From: Arthrobacter sp. Leaf137 | GTDB taxonomy: Bacteria > Actinomycetota > Actinomycetes > Actinomycetales > Micrococcaceae | Direction: 5' to 3' | Assembly: GCF_001423525.1 (NCBI RefSeq) | Contig: NZ_LMOI01000018.1 | Coordinates: forward strand, 598,773 to 662,772 | DNA: 64,000 nt | In this document: one piece after another, positions 44,236 to 52,118 of the stretch | Numbering within the stretch: position 1 is the stretch's first letter | Layout: every line of letters begins with the position of its first letter | Made by a program: the position numbers and the translations under genes | The notes under the pieces: generated by a model | What the model was told of the DNA's origin: nothing | Database searches by the model: none | Seen by the model: the letters and a program-made list of their open reading frames with translations, nothing else

Positions 44236-44386
44236 GTCAGTTGGGAAAGGGCCTACAGCCACTGCTCCCACACGATGAGCTGCAGCTTGCAGGTTTCCTC
44301 CGAAGCAGTCCCCAGGGAGGGGCCTGCGCCGGCATTCTCCCCGCGGCCGCCGTCGTCGTCCCTTCCCTGCCAGGCTGCGGTACGCA

Positions 44387-45760
44387 TCAGGCGCGGACCG
44401 CCCCGGACGGCGCGTCGGCCGTGCGCACCGGCGTTTCCAGCCCGAGGTTCTCGCGCAGGGTGCTGCCGCGGTACTCGGTGGGGTACACGCCGCGCTCCTG
44501 CAGCTCCGGCACCAGGTGGTTGACGATGTCATCCAGGCCGGTGGGAACCAGCCACGGCGAAATGTTGAAACCGTCTACCGCACCCGTCCGGGCGTACTCG
44601 GCCAGGTGGTCCGCCACGGCCGTGTAGGAGCCGGTGAACGTGGCGTCGATCCGCGCCGTCTTGGAGGTCACGAACTGGCGGATGGACAGGCCCTTGTCCT
44701 TGGCCTCGGCGCGCCACTGGTCCGCGAGCTGGCGGGCCTTGGCACCGTGGAAGCCGCTGCCGCGGGTCTCGGAGGTCTCCTCCACCACGGGGTCGATCTC
44801 CGGCAGCGGGCCGTCGGGATCGTATGCGGACAGTTCTCGGCCCCAGAACTGCTCCAGGTAGGCAACAGCCTGCTGCGGGCCGATCTGCAGGCTCCGCACC
44901 CATTCCTTCTTTTCTGCAGCCTCTTCGGCCGTGGCCGCGAGGATGAATTCGCTGGCCGGCATGATCTGCACCGCGTTGGCACCGCGGCCCGCCGCCACCG
45001 AGCGCTCCACGAGGTCCTTGCGGAACTCCAGGGCGTCGTCGAACTTCGGGTGGGCGGAGAAGATCACGTCGGCCTGCCGGGCGGCGAAGTTCCGGCCCTC
45101 GGGCGAATCCCCGGCCTGGAACAGCACCGGCCGGTACTGGGCACTGCGCGGCAGCCGCGGAGTCACGTCCACTGCGTAGTGCTGGCCTTCGTGGAGCACT
45201 CGGCGGGCGGGGCCGGCGGGGGTCTCCCAGGAGTCCCAGATGCGTTTGGCCGTCTCCACGAATGCCTCCGCGTGCTTGTACCGGTCCGCGTGGTCCAGGT
45301 AGCCGCCGCGGCGGAAGTTGGCGCCGGTCCAGGCGTTATCCGTGGTGACGATGTTCCAGGCGGCGCGGCCGCCCGAGATCAGGTCCAGCGAGGCGAGGCG
45401 ATGCGCCAGATCTGCTGGATCGTTGTAGGTGGTGTTCTGGGTGGCCACCAGGCCGATGTTTTTAGTTACCGATGCCAGCGCGGCCAGCATGGTCTGCGCG
45501 TCCGGACGGCCAACCACGTCCAAGGCGTGCGGGCGGCCCAGGTGCTCGCGCAGGCGAAGCCCCTCGCCGAGGAAGAACGCGGCGAACAGTCCGCGCTCGG
45601 CGGTCTGGGCGATCCGGCGGAAGGATTCAAAGTCGGTCTGTGAACCGGATTCTGCGGCTTTCCAGATGGTGCCGGAGTTGACGCCCTGGAAGAAGATGCC
45701 GAACTGGATCTGGCCGCTCGGCTGGAAGACGTCGGATTTAGCACGGTTGTGCTGTGTCAT
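44387..45760 (-). CDS. NtaA/SnaA/DszA family flavin-dependent monooxygenase
   Basis: A 457-residue luciferase-like monooxygenase of the NtaA/SnaA/DszA branch, which uses FMNH2 supplied by a separate reductase. Conserved stretches are FAAFFLGEGLRLREHL, LGLVATQNTTYNDPADLAHR (starting at IG), DLISGGRAAWNIVTTDNAWT, PVLFQAGDSPEGRNFAARQA and DVIFSAHPKFDDALE. The C-terminus YPTEYRGSTLRENLGL is a family hallmark. It is the last gene of the seven-gene operon, 9 bp after the previous LLM gene. The branch includes B. subtilis CmoJ and YxeK, which oxidise S-substituted N-acetylcysteines, a possible role here. Confidence 0.9.
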   Translation of the reverse strand: MTQHNRAKSDVFQPSGQIQFGIFFQGVNSGTIWKAAESGSQTDFESFRRIAQTAERGLFAAFFLGEGLRLREHLGRPHALDVVGRPDAQTMLAALASVTKNIGLVATQNTTYNDPADLAHRLASLDLISGGRAAWNIVTTDNAWTGANFRRGGYLDHADRYKHAEAFVETAKRIWDSWETPAGPARRVLHEGQHYAVDVTPRLPRSAQYRPVLFQAGDSPEGRNFAARQADVIFSAHPKFDDALEFRKDLVERSVAAGRGANAVQIMPASEFILAATAEEAAEKKEWVRSLQIGPQQAVAYLEQFWGRELSAYDPDGPLPEIDPVVEETSETRGSGFHGAKARQLADQWRAEAKDKGLSIRQFVTSKTARIDATFTGSYTAVADHLAEYARTGAVDGFNISPWLVPTGLDDIVNHLVPELQERGVYPTEYRGSTLRENLGLETPVRTADAPSGAVRA

Positions 45761-45769
45761 GGCTTTTCC

Positions 45770-46840
45770 TTACTTTCCGGTGCCGGCGGCGGCAGATGCG
45801 TAGCGACTGGCCGGGCGCTCCAGGCCCAGCAGGTCGCGGAAGGTCCCGTCCTGCAGCACAGGACGAAGCACTCCGCGGCGGCGCAGCCCGGGCAGGACCA
45901 GGCGGCCCAGTTCGTCGAGGTCCAGGGCGAGCGACGCCGGGTGGAGGCGCACGCCATCGGCATCCGCCAGCAGCGACTCCAGGAAGTCCGTCAGGGCGGC
46001 GGCAGTGCCCGCGAAGGCCGCGCGGCCGCCGTCGAACGGTGTCTCCCGCGAGGCCGCAGCCTGCCCGCGCGAGTCGAGGACGACGTCGAGCTCGGCGATC
46101 ACCGCCACGGACCCACCCACCCGGGAACGCACGTCAAGGACCTCCGCGGCCAGCAGTTCAGGGGTAGGTGCGGACACCAGTACGGCGTCCACGGCGTCAG
46201 GCTGCACTTCACCGAGCAGCGATGCCGGGGCCAGCACGGGCAGCTGTCCCTGCAGCGGCCGCGGAATGATGGCCGGGCCCTTCACCGAATAGCCCGCACC
46301 GGCAAACCCGGCCGGGGTCTCAAAATCGGCATAGTGGAGCTTGTCAACGTCGATGTACCGCCCCGTGGCGACGTCGCGGATCACGGCGTCGTCCTCCCAC
46401 GAGTCCCACAGCCGCCGGGACACCTCAATGGACGCCGCAGCTTCCTGGCCCAGCGCGGCGCCGGTGACGGAAGAGCGCCCGACGGCGGCAGCAGCCGCGG
46501 GTGCCTCGTCCGCGGTGACGATCCACCCCGCCCGGCCGCCGGAGACGTAGTCGAGGCTGGCCAGCTGGGTGGAGACGTGGAACGGTTCGGTGTAGACGGT
46601 GTCCACTTCGGGCACCAGGGCAATCGACCTGGTGACCGGACCGGCGAACGCTGCGCGCTGCAGTGCGTTGATACGGCCGGGAACCGGTGCGTCCGTGAAA
46701 GTGGCTGCGTGGAAACCGGCGGACTCGGCGGCCAGCACGGCGCGGGAGATGTCCGCCCCGTCCCACCCGGCGCCGTCGAGCTCGATGGCCAGGAAACCGG
46801 CCTGGCTTCCTTCGGCCGAAGGGGTATTAGTGTTGCTCAC
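45770..46840 (-). CDS. LLM class flavin-dependent oxidoreductase (divergent member)
   Basis: A 356-residue luciferase-like protein. FLAIELDGAGWDGADISRAV and AAESAGFHAATFTDAP open the barrel, FHVSTQLASLDYVSGGRAGW is the conserved segment, and SRRLWDSWEDDAVIRDVATG matches the NtaA-like insertion. The middle is shorter and more degenerate than in the neighbouring genes. GTG start at 46840 overlaps the TGA of the DUF1684 gene by 4 nt (GTGA), which decides the start; a longer ORF further upstream is rejected. It may form a heteromeric or accessory partner of the other two LLM enzymes. Confidence 0.82.
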   Translation of the reverse strand: MSNTNTPSAEGSQAGFLAIELDGAGWDGADISRAVLAAESAGFHAATFTDAPVPGRINALQRAAFAGPVTRSIALVPEVDTVYTEPFHVSTQLASLDYVSGGRAGWIVTADEAPAAAAAVGRSSVTGAALGQEAAASIEVSRRLWDSWEDDAVIRDVATGRYIDVDKLHYADFETPAGFAGAGYSVKGPAIIPRPLQGQLPVLAPASLLGEVQPDAVDAVLVSAPTPELLAAEVLDVRSRVGGSVAVIAELDVVLDSRGQAAASRETPFDGGRAAFAGTAAALTDFLESLLADADGVRLHPASLALDLDELGRLVLPGLRRRGVLRPVLQDGTFRDLLGLERPASRYASAAAGTGK

Positions 46841-47676
46841 TTCTGGTCCTGACGTTCGTAGGGAATCTTTTCGCCGGCCTCGATAGCCACGGGCAGCCGG
46901 TTTTCGGCCGGCGGCAGCGGGCAGGTGGCCAGGTCCGTGTAGGCGCACGGCAGGTTGACCGCCCGGTTGAAGTCCAGCACCACGGAGCCGTCCGCCTCGG
47001 GCACCACGGAGAGCGAGCGGTTTGCCGCGTAGGTAGTGGTGCCGGAGGTCTGGTCCGTGAACAGCACCGACAGGGAACCCGGCGCGTGGCCGTTGAACGC
47101 CGTCAGCGCCAGTTCCTGGCCGGCGAGTTTGAAGCGGATCTCGCCCGGAGCCTCGTAAACGTGCTGAATGCCCTCGACGGCGGCGCCCACCGTGGTGGGC
47201 CGCGGCGCCTCGAACGGAACGAACGTTCCGCGGACGGCGTAAGCGGCATCGGGCGAGTAGGCGGGCGTGCCCTGGTACTCGCGGAGCAGCCCGTTCTCCG
47301 GGTTCCGCGGCCGCACGATGTACTCGCCGCCGCGCTTGGCCACCTCGATGACGGTCTCGCCGGACACGAGGTTGATCCCGCCGCGTTCGGCGATGGGTCC
47401 GAGTTCCAGGGTTGCGCCGGCTTCGGTGGTCAGTTCCTTGCCGTCCCGCTGCAGGCTCTCACCCGGCTGCAGCACAACGCGGACGACGTCGGCCTCCGCG
47501 CTCCAGGTGCCCGGGGCGCCTTCCAGCGGAGCGGCATCGCTGCTAAGCCAGTGGAGGTGGGTCACCGCGAGGAAGCCGTGCGGGTGGGCGCGGTGGCGCT
47601 CGTGCGCCGCGTGCCACTCCTGCCAGTCGGCGTCGAAAATTTCGAGGGCTGTTTCAGTGGACAAGGGCGTTCTCAC
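46837..47676 (-). CDS. DUF1684 domain-containing protein
   Basis: A 279-residue soluble protein of the DUF1684 family. It opens with FDADWQEWHAAHERHRAHPH and GFLAVTHLHWLSSDAAPLEG, which are typical, and ends with RAVNLPCAYTDLATCPLPPA, where conserved Cys residues occur. No biochemical activity is established for the family. It overlaps the upstream LLM gene by 23 nt and the downstream one by 4 nt, so it is firmly part of the transport/monooxygenase operon and presumably acts on the same substrate or product. Confidence 0.85.
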   Translation of the reverse strand: MRTPLSTETALEIFDADWQEWHAAHERHRAHPHGFLAVTHLHWLSSDAAPLEGAPGTWSAEADVVRVVLQPGESLQRDGKELTTEAGATLELGPIAERGGINLVSGETVIEVAKRGGEYIVRPRNPENGLLREYQGTPAYSPDAAYAVRGTFVPFEAPRPTTVGAAVEGIQHVYEAPGEIRFKLAGQELALTAFNGHAPGSLSVLFTDQTSGTTTYAANRSLSVVPEADGSVVLDFNRAVNLPCAYTDLATCPLPPAENRLPVAIEAGEKIPYERQDQK

Positions 47677-48787
47677 TCCTGCTGGCGTTGGCGGACGGGT
47701 TGGATCGCGTGAATCCGGGGCGGTTGCCGTAGGGGTCCCCGGCCTCCCACAGCGTGGTGGGCGCTGCGGCCCGGACGGCCGGGATCACTTCGAGGGCGAA
47801 GCGCTCGAGGATTTCCAGCTGTTGTTCGAAGGGCAGCGTGGTGGGCAGGGAAATGGACTGAAGGTCGTGGCGGTAGAGCTGGTGGTAGCTCAGGATCTTG
47901 TCGATCACCTGCTCCGGGCTTCCCACCAGCGCGGGCCCCTCGGCCACGGCATGCTGGATGTCCCGGAAGGGCGAGTTGTTGCCCGGCACGTTGCGGTTGG
48001 CCGTCAGGGCCTCGTAGACGGGGCCGAACTGGCGCACCGCCTCCTGGGTGGTGTCGGCGATGAACACGCCGCCGGCGCCGCAGCCCGATCCGACGTACTG
48101 CTGCCGGGGGTCGTGCCCGTGGCGCTCGTACTCATCGCGGTAGTGATCGATCAGCACGGCATAGTTTTCCCGGGGCTGGATGGCGTTGGCGGTGAACAGG
48201 GGGTCGCCCCACTTGCCGGCCAAGGCGGCCGACGTCAGCGTTGTAGCAGAGCCGTGCCAAATACGCGGCGGACCGTCGAAGGGGCGGGGCGTGGTGGTGG
48301 CCGGATCGGTCAGCGGAGATCGGAACCTGCCGGACCAGGTGACGCCTTCCTCACGCCACAGCCGGCGCAGCAGCTCGTACTTTTCGGCCAGCAGGTCCCA
48401 CTGGTCCGCCAGGTCCAGGCCGAAGAGCGGGTACTGCAGCACCTCGTTGCCCTTGCCGATGGTGACCTCCAGGCGGCCGCGGCTGAGCTGGTCAATGGTG
48501 GCGTAGTCCTCTGCCACCCGCACGGGGTCCAGCACGGACAGCACCGTGACGCCGGTGTGCAGCCGGATCCGGTCCGTCACGGCTGCGATGGCCGCCAGCA
48601 CGGTGGTGGGAGAGGAGGAAATGAACTCACCCGCGTGCCGCTCCCCCACCGAGAAGCTGTCGAACCCCAGGGCTTCTGCCCGGCGGGCCGTTTCCACTAC
48701 CTGGTTCAGCCGGTCCGCCGTGGAGACGATCTCCCCGGTGAGCGGGTTCTTCAGGTGCGGAATGATGTCCAGGACCTGGAATTTCAT
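47654..48787 (-). CDS. LLM class flavin-dependent oxidoreductase
   Basis: A 377-residue luciferase-like monooxygenase. Visible motifs are VVETARRAEALGFDSFSVGE, RHAGEFISSSPTTVLAAIAA, RIRLHTGVTVLSVLDPVRVA and EDYATIDQLSRGRLEVTIGK. VIDKILSYHQLYRHDLQSIS lies near the C-terminus. It resembles the alkanal/alkanesulfonate-type group and YtmO/CmoO-like proteins. Its ATG overlaps the stop of the binding-protein gene (ATGA). Substrate unknown; position between transporter and DUF1684 implies it works on the imported compound. Confidence 0.87.
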   Translation of the reverse strand: MKFQVLDIIPHLKNPLTGEIVSTADRLNQVVETARRAEALGFDSFSVGERHAGEFISSSPTTVLAAIAAVTDRIRLHTGVTVLSVLDPVRVAEDYATIDQLSRGRLEVTIGKGNEVLQYPLFGLDLADQWDLLAEKYELLRRLWREEGVTWSGRFRSPLTDPATTTPRPFDGPPRIWHGSATTLTSAALAGKWGDPLFTANAIQPRENYAVLIDHYRDEYERHGHDPRQQYVGSGCGAGGVFIADTTQEAVRQFGPVYEALTANRNVPGNNSPFRDIQHAVAEGPALVGSPEQVIDKILSYHQLYRHDLQSISLPTTLPFEQQLEILERFALEVIPAVRAAAPTTLWEAGDPYGNRPGFTRSNPSANASRSENALVH

Positions 48788-49875
48788 GAGGACTTCTTCG
48801 ATGCTTCGGCCGATGCGCTGGGGGTGGCCGCGGCCTGGGTGGCGGCGTAGTTGTCCTCCGTGATGGTCTTCGCTTCCGGCAACGCTTCCTCTGACAGGCC
48901 CCAGCGTTCCAGGACCTTGCCGTAGGAGCCGTCCTTGATGGCGGAGTTCAGGGCCTCGGTGATCACCGGCGCCAGCCCGTTGCCTTTAAGCGACGTGGCG
49001 GCCACCAGCGTCTCGGACGGCCAGCCGGCGTTCACCTTGCCCACCACCTTCAGGTCGTCACGGGTGTTTTCCCGGTACACGGTAGACGGGTAGGGAGCGA
49101 TATTGAGGTCCGTGCGGCCCGAGGACAGCGCCAGGATGGTGTCTGCCTCGGACTGGTAATACTGCAGGGTGGCCGGCGCCTTGCCCTTGTCCTCAAGCTC
49201 CTTGTTCCAGGCCAGCAGGATTTTTTCCTGGTTGGTGCCGGAGCCGACGGAGACGCGCAGTCCGGAGATGTCGTCCGCGCCCCTGATGTCGTACGTGGCG
49301 GATTTCTTGGCTTCGAAGCCCATGAACGCGGCCCGGTAGCTGGCGAAGTCGAACAGCTTCACGCGGTCCTTGTTGACGCCCACGTTGGAGAAGACCACCT
49401 CGAAGTCGCCGGACTGGGTCTTCAGCGGCCAGTTCTCCCAGGACGTGACCTGGACGTCGAGTTCCAGGCCCAGCTTGTCCGCCACCAGCTGTGCGATATC
49501 CAGCTCGGAGCCGATGGGCGTCTTGTCATCCGTGGCGTGGAAGGACAGGGGGATGGAGCCGGCGGTGGTGGCCACCGTCAGCTTGCCGTCCTTGCCGATC
49601 AGCTCGGGAACCTTGGCGGCGAGCGCCGCGTCTTTCCCGCCGCGGATCCGCTGCTGGTCCGGGGACGTGTTGTAGACCACGCCATTGCGTGCCGCCGTCG
49701 TCTGTGCCGCGCCGGAGGCATCACCGGAAGCCGAAGCGCCGGGGTCTGCGCAGGCGGACAGCGCGGCCGTTCCCAGGAGGACGACGGCGGGGAGTGCTGC
49801 CAGTGAGCGCCGCGTACGGAGGCCCGGGGTGCTGGAGCGGCGCCGGCCGGACTGGCGCAGGGTTGGAAAAGCCAT
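48784..49875 (-). CDS. Amino acid ABC transporter substrate-binding lipoprotein
   Basis: A 363-residue lipoprotein. A basic N-terminus (SGRRRSSTPGLRTRRS) precedes a hydrophobic stretch and lipobox ALSAC near residue 41. A type-3 solute-binding domain follows: KLTVATTAGSIPLSFHATDD, IGSELDIAQLVADKLGLELD, RVSVGSGTNQEKILLAWNKE. It is the extracellular ligand-capture part of the transporter whose permease and ATPase lie just upstream. It is a paralogue of the orphan protein at 31996-32976. Ligand probably a polar or modified amino acid. Confidence 0.9.
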   Translation of the reverse strand: MAFPTLRQSGRRRSSTPGLRTRRSLAALPAVVLLGTAALSACADPGASASGDASGAAQTTAARNGVVYNTSPDQQRIRGGKDAALAAKVPELIGKDGKLTVATTAGSIPLSFHATDDKTPIGSELDIAQLVADKLGLELDVQVTSWENWPLKTQSGDFEVVFSNVGVNKDRVKLFDFASYRAAFMGFEAKKSATYDIRGADDISGLRVSVGSGTNQEKILLAWNKELEDKGKAPATLQYYQSEADTILALSSGRTDLNIAPYPSTVYRENTRDDLKVVGKVNAGWPSETLVAATSLKGNGLAPVITEALNSAIKDGSYGKVLERWGLSEEALPEAKTITEDNYAATQAAATPSASAEASKKSS

Positions 49876-49885
49876 GGATGGGTCC

Positions 49886-50689
49886 TTAGATGTTGAAAGC
49901 CGGTTCGAGCACCTTGGAGAAGAAGCTCCGGGTGCGCGGTTCCTGGGGGTTGGTGAAAATCTGCTGCGGGGTACCCTGTTCCACGATCTGGCCCTGGTCC
50001 ATGAACACCACGGTGTCCGCCACGTCGCGGGCGAAACCCATTTCGTGGGTGACGATGATCAGGGTGGTGCCGGACTTGGCCAGTTCCCGGATGACATCCA
50101 GCACTTCGTTGACCAGTTCCGGGTCCAAGGCGGACGTGGGCTCGTCGAACAGCAGGATCTTGGGGTCCAGCGCCAGGGCCCGGGCGATGGCGACGCGCTG
50201 CTGCTGGCCGCCGGAAAGCTGCCTGGGGTACGCACCGGCGCGGTCCTTGAGCCCTACGCGGTCCAGCAGTTCCAGGCCGCGGCGGCGGGCTTCCTCCTTG
50301 GAACGGCCCTGGGCCACGACGGGCGCTTCCGCCACGTTTTCCAATGCGGTGAGGTGCGGGAACAGATTGAAGTTCTGGAACACCATGCCGATCTCGGTGC
50401 GCTGCTTGAGGATGTCCTTCTCCCGCAGCTCGTGGAGTTTCTGGCCGCGGATTTCGTAGCCCACCAGCTTGCCGTCGATGGAGATGTGGCCGCCGTCCAC
50501 CTTTTCCAGGTGGTTGATGGTGCGCAGCAGAGTGGACTTGCCGGAACCGGACGGGCCCACGATCACGGCCACGCCGCCCGGCTCCACGGTGAGGCTGACG
50601 CCCTTGAGCACCTCGGTGGCGCCGAAGGACTTGCGGACGCCGGTGATTTCGACGAGCCCGCGGGTGGCGGGGGTAGGGGTGGCGGTCAT
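49886..50689 (-). CDS. Amino acid ABC transporter ATP-binding protein
   Basis: A 267-residue ATPase of the polar-amino-acid uptake class. Walker A is GPSGSGKSTLLRTINHLE, the Q-loop is MVFQNFNLFPHLTALENV, and the signature is LSGGQQQRVAIARALALDP. Walker B is ILLFDEPTSALDPELVNEVL, and the H-loop is IIVTHEMGFARDVADTV. The ATG at 50689 overlaps the permease stop by one base (TGATG); a much longer in-frame ORF across the permease is a shadow. It energises the import system with the adjacent permease and binding lipoprotein. Confidence 0.95.
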   Translation of the reverse strand: MTATPTPATRGLVEITGVRKSFGATEVLKGVSLTVEPGGVAVIVGPSGSGKSTLLRTINHLEKVDGGHISIDGKLVGYEIRGQKLHELREKDILKQRTEIGMVFQNFNLFPHLTALENVAEAPVVAQGRSKEEARRRGLELLDRVGLKDRAGAYPRQLSGGQQQRVAIARALALDPKILLFDEPTSALDPELVNEVLDVIRELAKSGTTLIIVTHEMGFARDVADTVVFMDQGQIVEQGTPQQIFTNPQEPRTRSFFSKVLEPAFNI

Positions 50690-51786
50690 CAGAGGCTCTT
50701 CCGGTTGGTGACGGCGTGGGTGGCGAAGAACTTGCGGGCCTTCTGCAGTGGCGTCAGGGGCAGGTTGCGCACGGCACCCTTGGAGTAGTGGCGTTCGATG
50801 TAGTACTGGAAGACGCTGAGCACGGAGGTGATCACCACGTACCAGAGCGTGGCCACCAAGAGCAGCGGCAGGACCTGCTGGGTGCGGTTGTAGATCACCT
50901 GCACGGTGTAGAACAGCTCCGAGTAAGCCAGGACATAGACAATCGAGGTGCCCTTGACCAGGCCGATGATCTCGTTGAAGGCGGTGGGCAGGATGGCACG
51001 CATGGCCTGCGGCAGGACAATTCGGGTGGACCGGCGCCAGGCCGGGATGCCCAGGGCGGCGGCGGCCTCCAGCTGGCCCTGGTCCACGGAGAGGATGCCG
51101 CCGCGGATGATTTCCGCGGAGTAGGCGGCCTGGTTCAGGGTCAGGCCCAGGACGGCCGCGGCGAACTGGCTGATCAGCGTGGTGGTCTGGACCTCGAAGA
51201 ACCGCACATCCGTGAAGGGGATGCCCAGGCTGATCTTTTCGTAGAGGTAGCCCAGGTTGTACCAGAGGAGCAGCTGGACCAGCAGCGGCGTGGACCGGAA
51301 GATCCAGGAGAACGTCCAGGAGACGGACACCAGCAGCGGGGAGGCGGACAACCGCATGAGCGCCAGGATGAAGCCCAGCACGAAGCCGAGGATGCCGGAG
51401 ATTGCGGTGAGCTTGAGGGTTTCCAGCAGGCCGTTCACCACGGACTGCGCGGTAAACCACTGCGCCACCACACCCCACTCCCAGCGCGGGTTGGTGGCCA
51501 GCGACCAGGCCACGGCCAAAACGCCAAGCGCCACGGCGGCAGTCCCCACCCAGCGCCACGGATGCTTCGCAGCCACGACGCGGTATGACGAATAGTCGGC
51601 GGCAATGCGCGCTGTTCCTTCGGGCGGCAATCCCCCGCCTGATGGCAGGTTGCTGCCGGTTACAGAAGCGGTTTCGGTGGCCGCCTGCCCGGGAGCGGCT
51701 GCCGCCGCGCCGGCCTCCGCCGTTGTTGCCGGCTCTACCGTGGGTGCTGGCCGTACCTGCGCCACCCTCGATGTTGCTGAACTCAT
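50689..51786 (-). CDS. Amino acid ABC transporter permease
   Basis: A 365-residue membrane permease of the HisM/GlnP type. About 70 residues of Ala/Pro-rich cytoplasmic N-terminus precede helix 1 (WVGTAAVALGVLAVAWSLAT). LLETLKLTAISGILGFVLGF, the FRSTPLLVQLLLWYN motif and the EAA loop QGQLEAAAALGIPAWRRSTR (with IVLPQAMRAILPTAFNEIIG) follow. It is the only permease in the operon and would act as a homodimer. It is the first gene of the leftward seven-gene operon, with a 330-bp divergent intergenic region upstream. Confidence 0.92.
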   Translation of the reverse strand: MSSATSRVAQVRPAPTVEPATTAEAGAAAAAPGQAATETASVTGSNLPSGGGLPPEGTARIAADYSSYRVVAAKHPWRWVGTAAVALGVLAVAWSLATNPRWEWGVVAQWFTAQSVVNGLLETLKLTAISGILGFVLGFILALMRLSASPLLVSVSWTFSWIFRSTPLLVQLLLWYNLGYLYEKISLGIPFTDVRFFEVQTTTLISQFAAAVLGLTLNQAAYSAEIIRGGILSVDQGQLEAAAALGIPAWRRSTRIVLPQAMRAILPTAFNEIIGLVKGTSIVYVLAYSELFYTVQVIYNRTQQVLPLLLVATLWYVVITSVLSVFQYYIERHYSKGAVRNLPLTPLQKARKFFATHAVTNRKSL

Positions 51787-51879
51787 GTGCCACCTCGCTT
51801 CTTGTCCTGGGTCCTGGTGTTCGGGTCGGAGCGGGCGCTCCGGCCTGGGCTTTTGCCCCGGTTGCTGGCTGCAAATCTA

Positions 51880-51956
51880 GGACCGGCCCAAACAGGGCGG
51901 CAACACCGGAAGTTGCATTAGTTCACCGGGCTTCGCACTGCGTCATGAGTCGGTTT
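51880..51956 (-). ncRNA. Possible SAM-clan (SAM-I/SAM-IV-like) riboswitch in the ABC/LLM operon leader
   Basis: Read leftward, ACCG is followed by ACTCATGA, then GCAGT-GCGAAGCCCGGTGA-ACTAATGC (a P2-like stem with AA bulge), AAC, CGG-TGTTG-CCG, CCC-TGTTT-GGG, and CGGT closing on the ACCG. The order P1-TCATGA-P2-AAC-P3-P4-P1 recalls the SAM-I/IV core. Hairpins GGGC-AAAA-GCCC and CGGAGC-GCCC-GCTCCG follow before the permease ATG. The match is by eye and the stems are short, so this is a hypothesis. The other part of this 332-bp divergent region shows no clear feature. Confidence 0.3.
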
Positions 51957-52118
51957 CTTGCGTCTTTTGACCTGTTGTGACGCGGAGTTAACGGGCGTGA
52001 CCGGCCGCTCGACCGCCCTCGTCACCGCTGCCTAGCATGGGCACTCCGGCGGCTGCCAACGCGCCGCTGTACCTCTCACCAGCCCGCGCATCAGCCCATC
52101 CGCCCGTCAGGAGCCCCC

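Noticed and set aside
49886..51874. 662-codon minus-strand ORF reading through the ABC permease into the ATPase
   Set aside because: Only its last 268 codons (the ATPase from 50689) are real; the first part is an out-of-frame reading of the permease gene.
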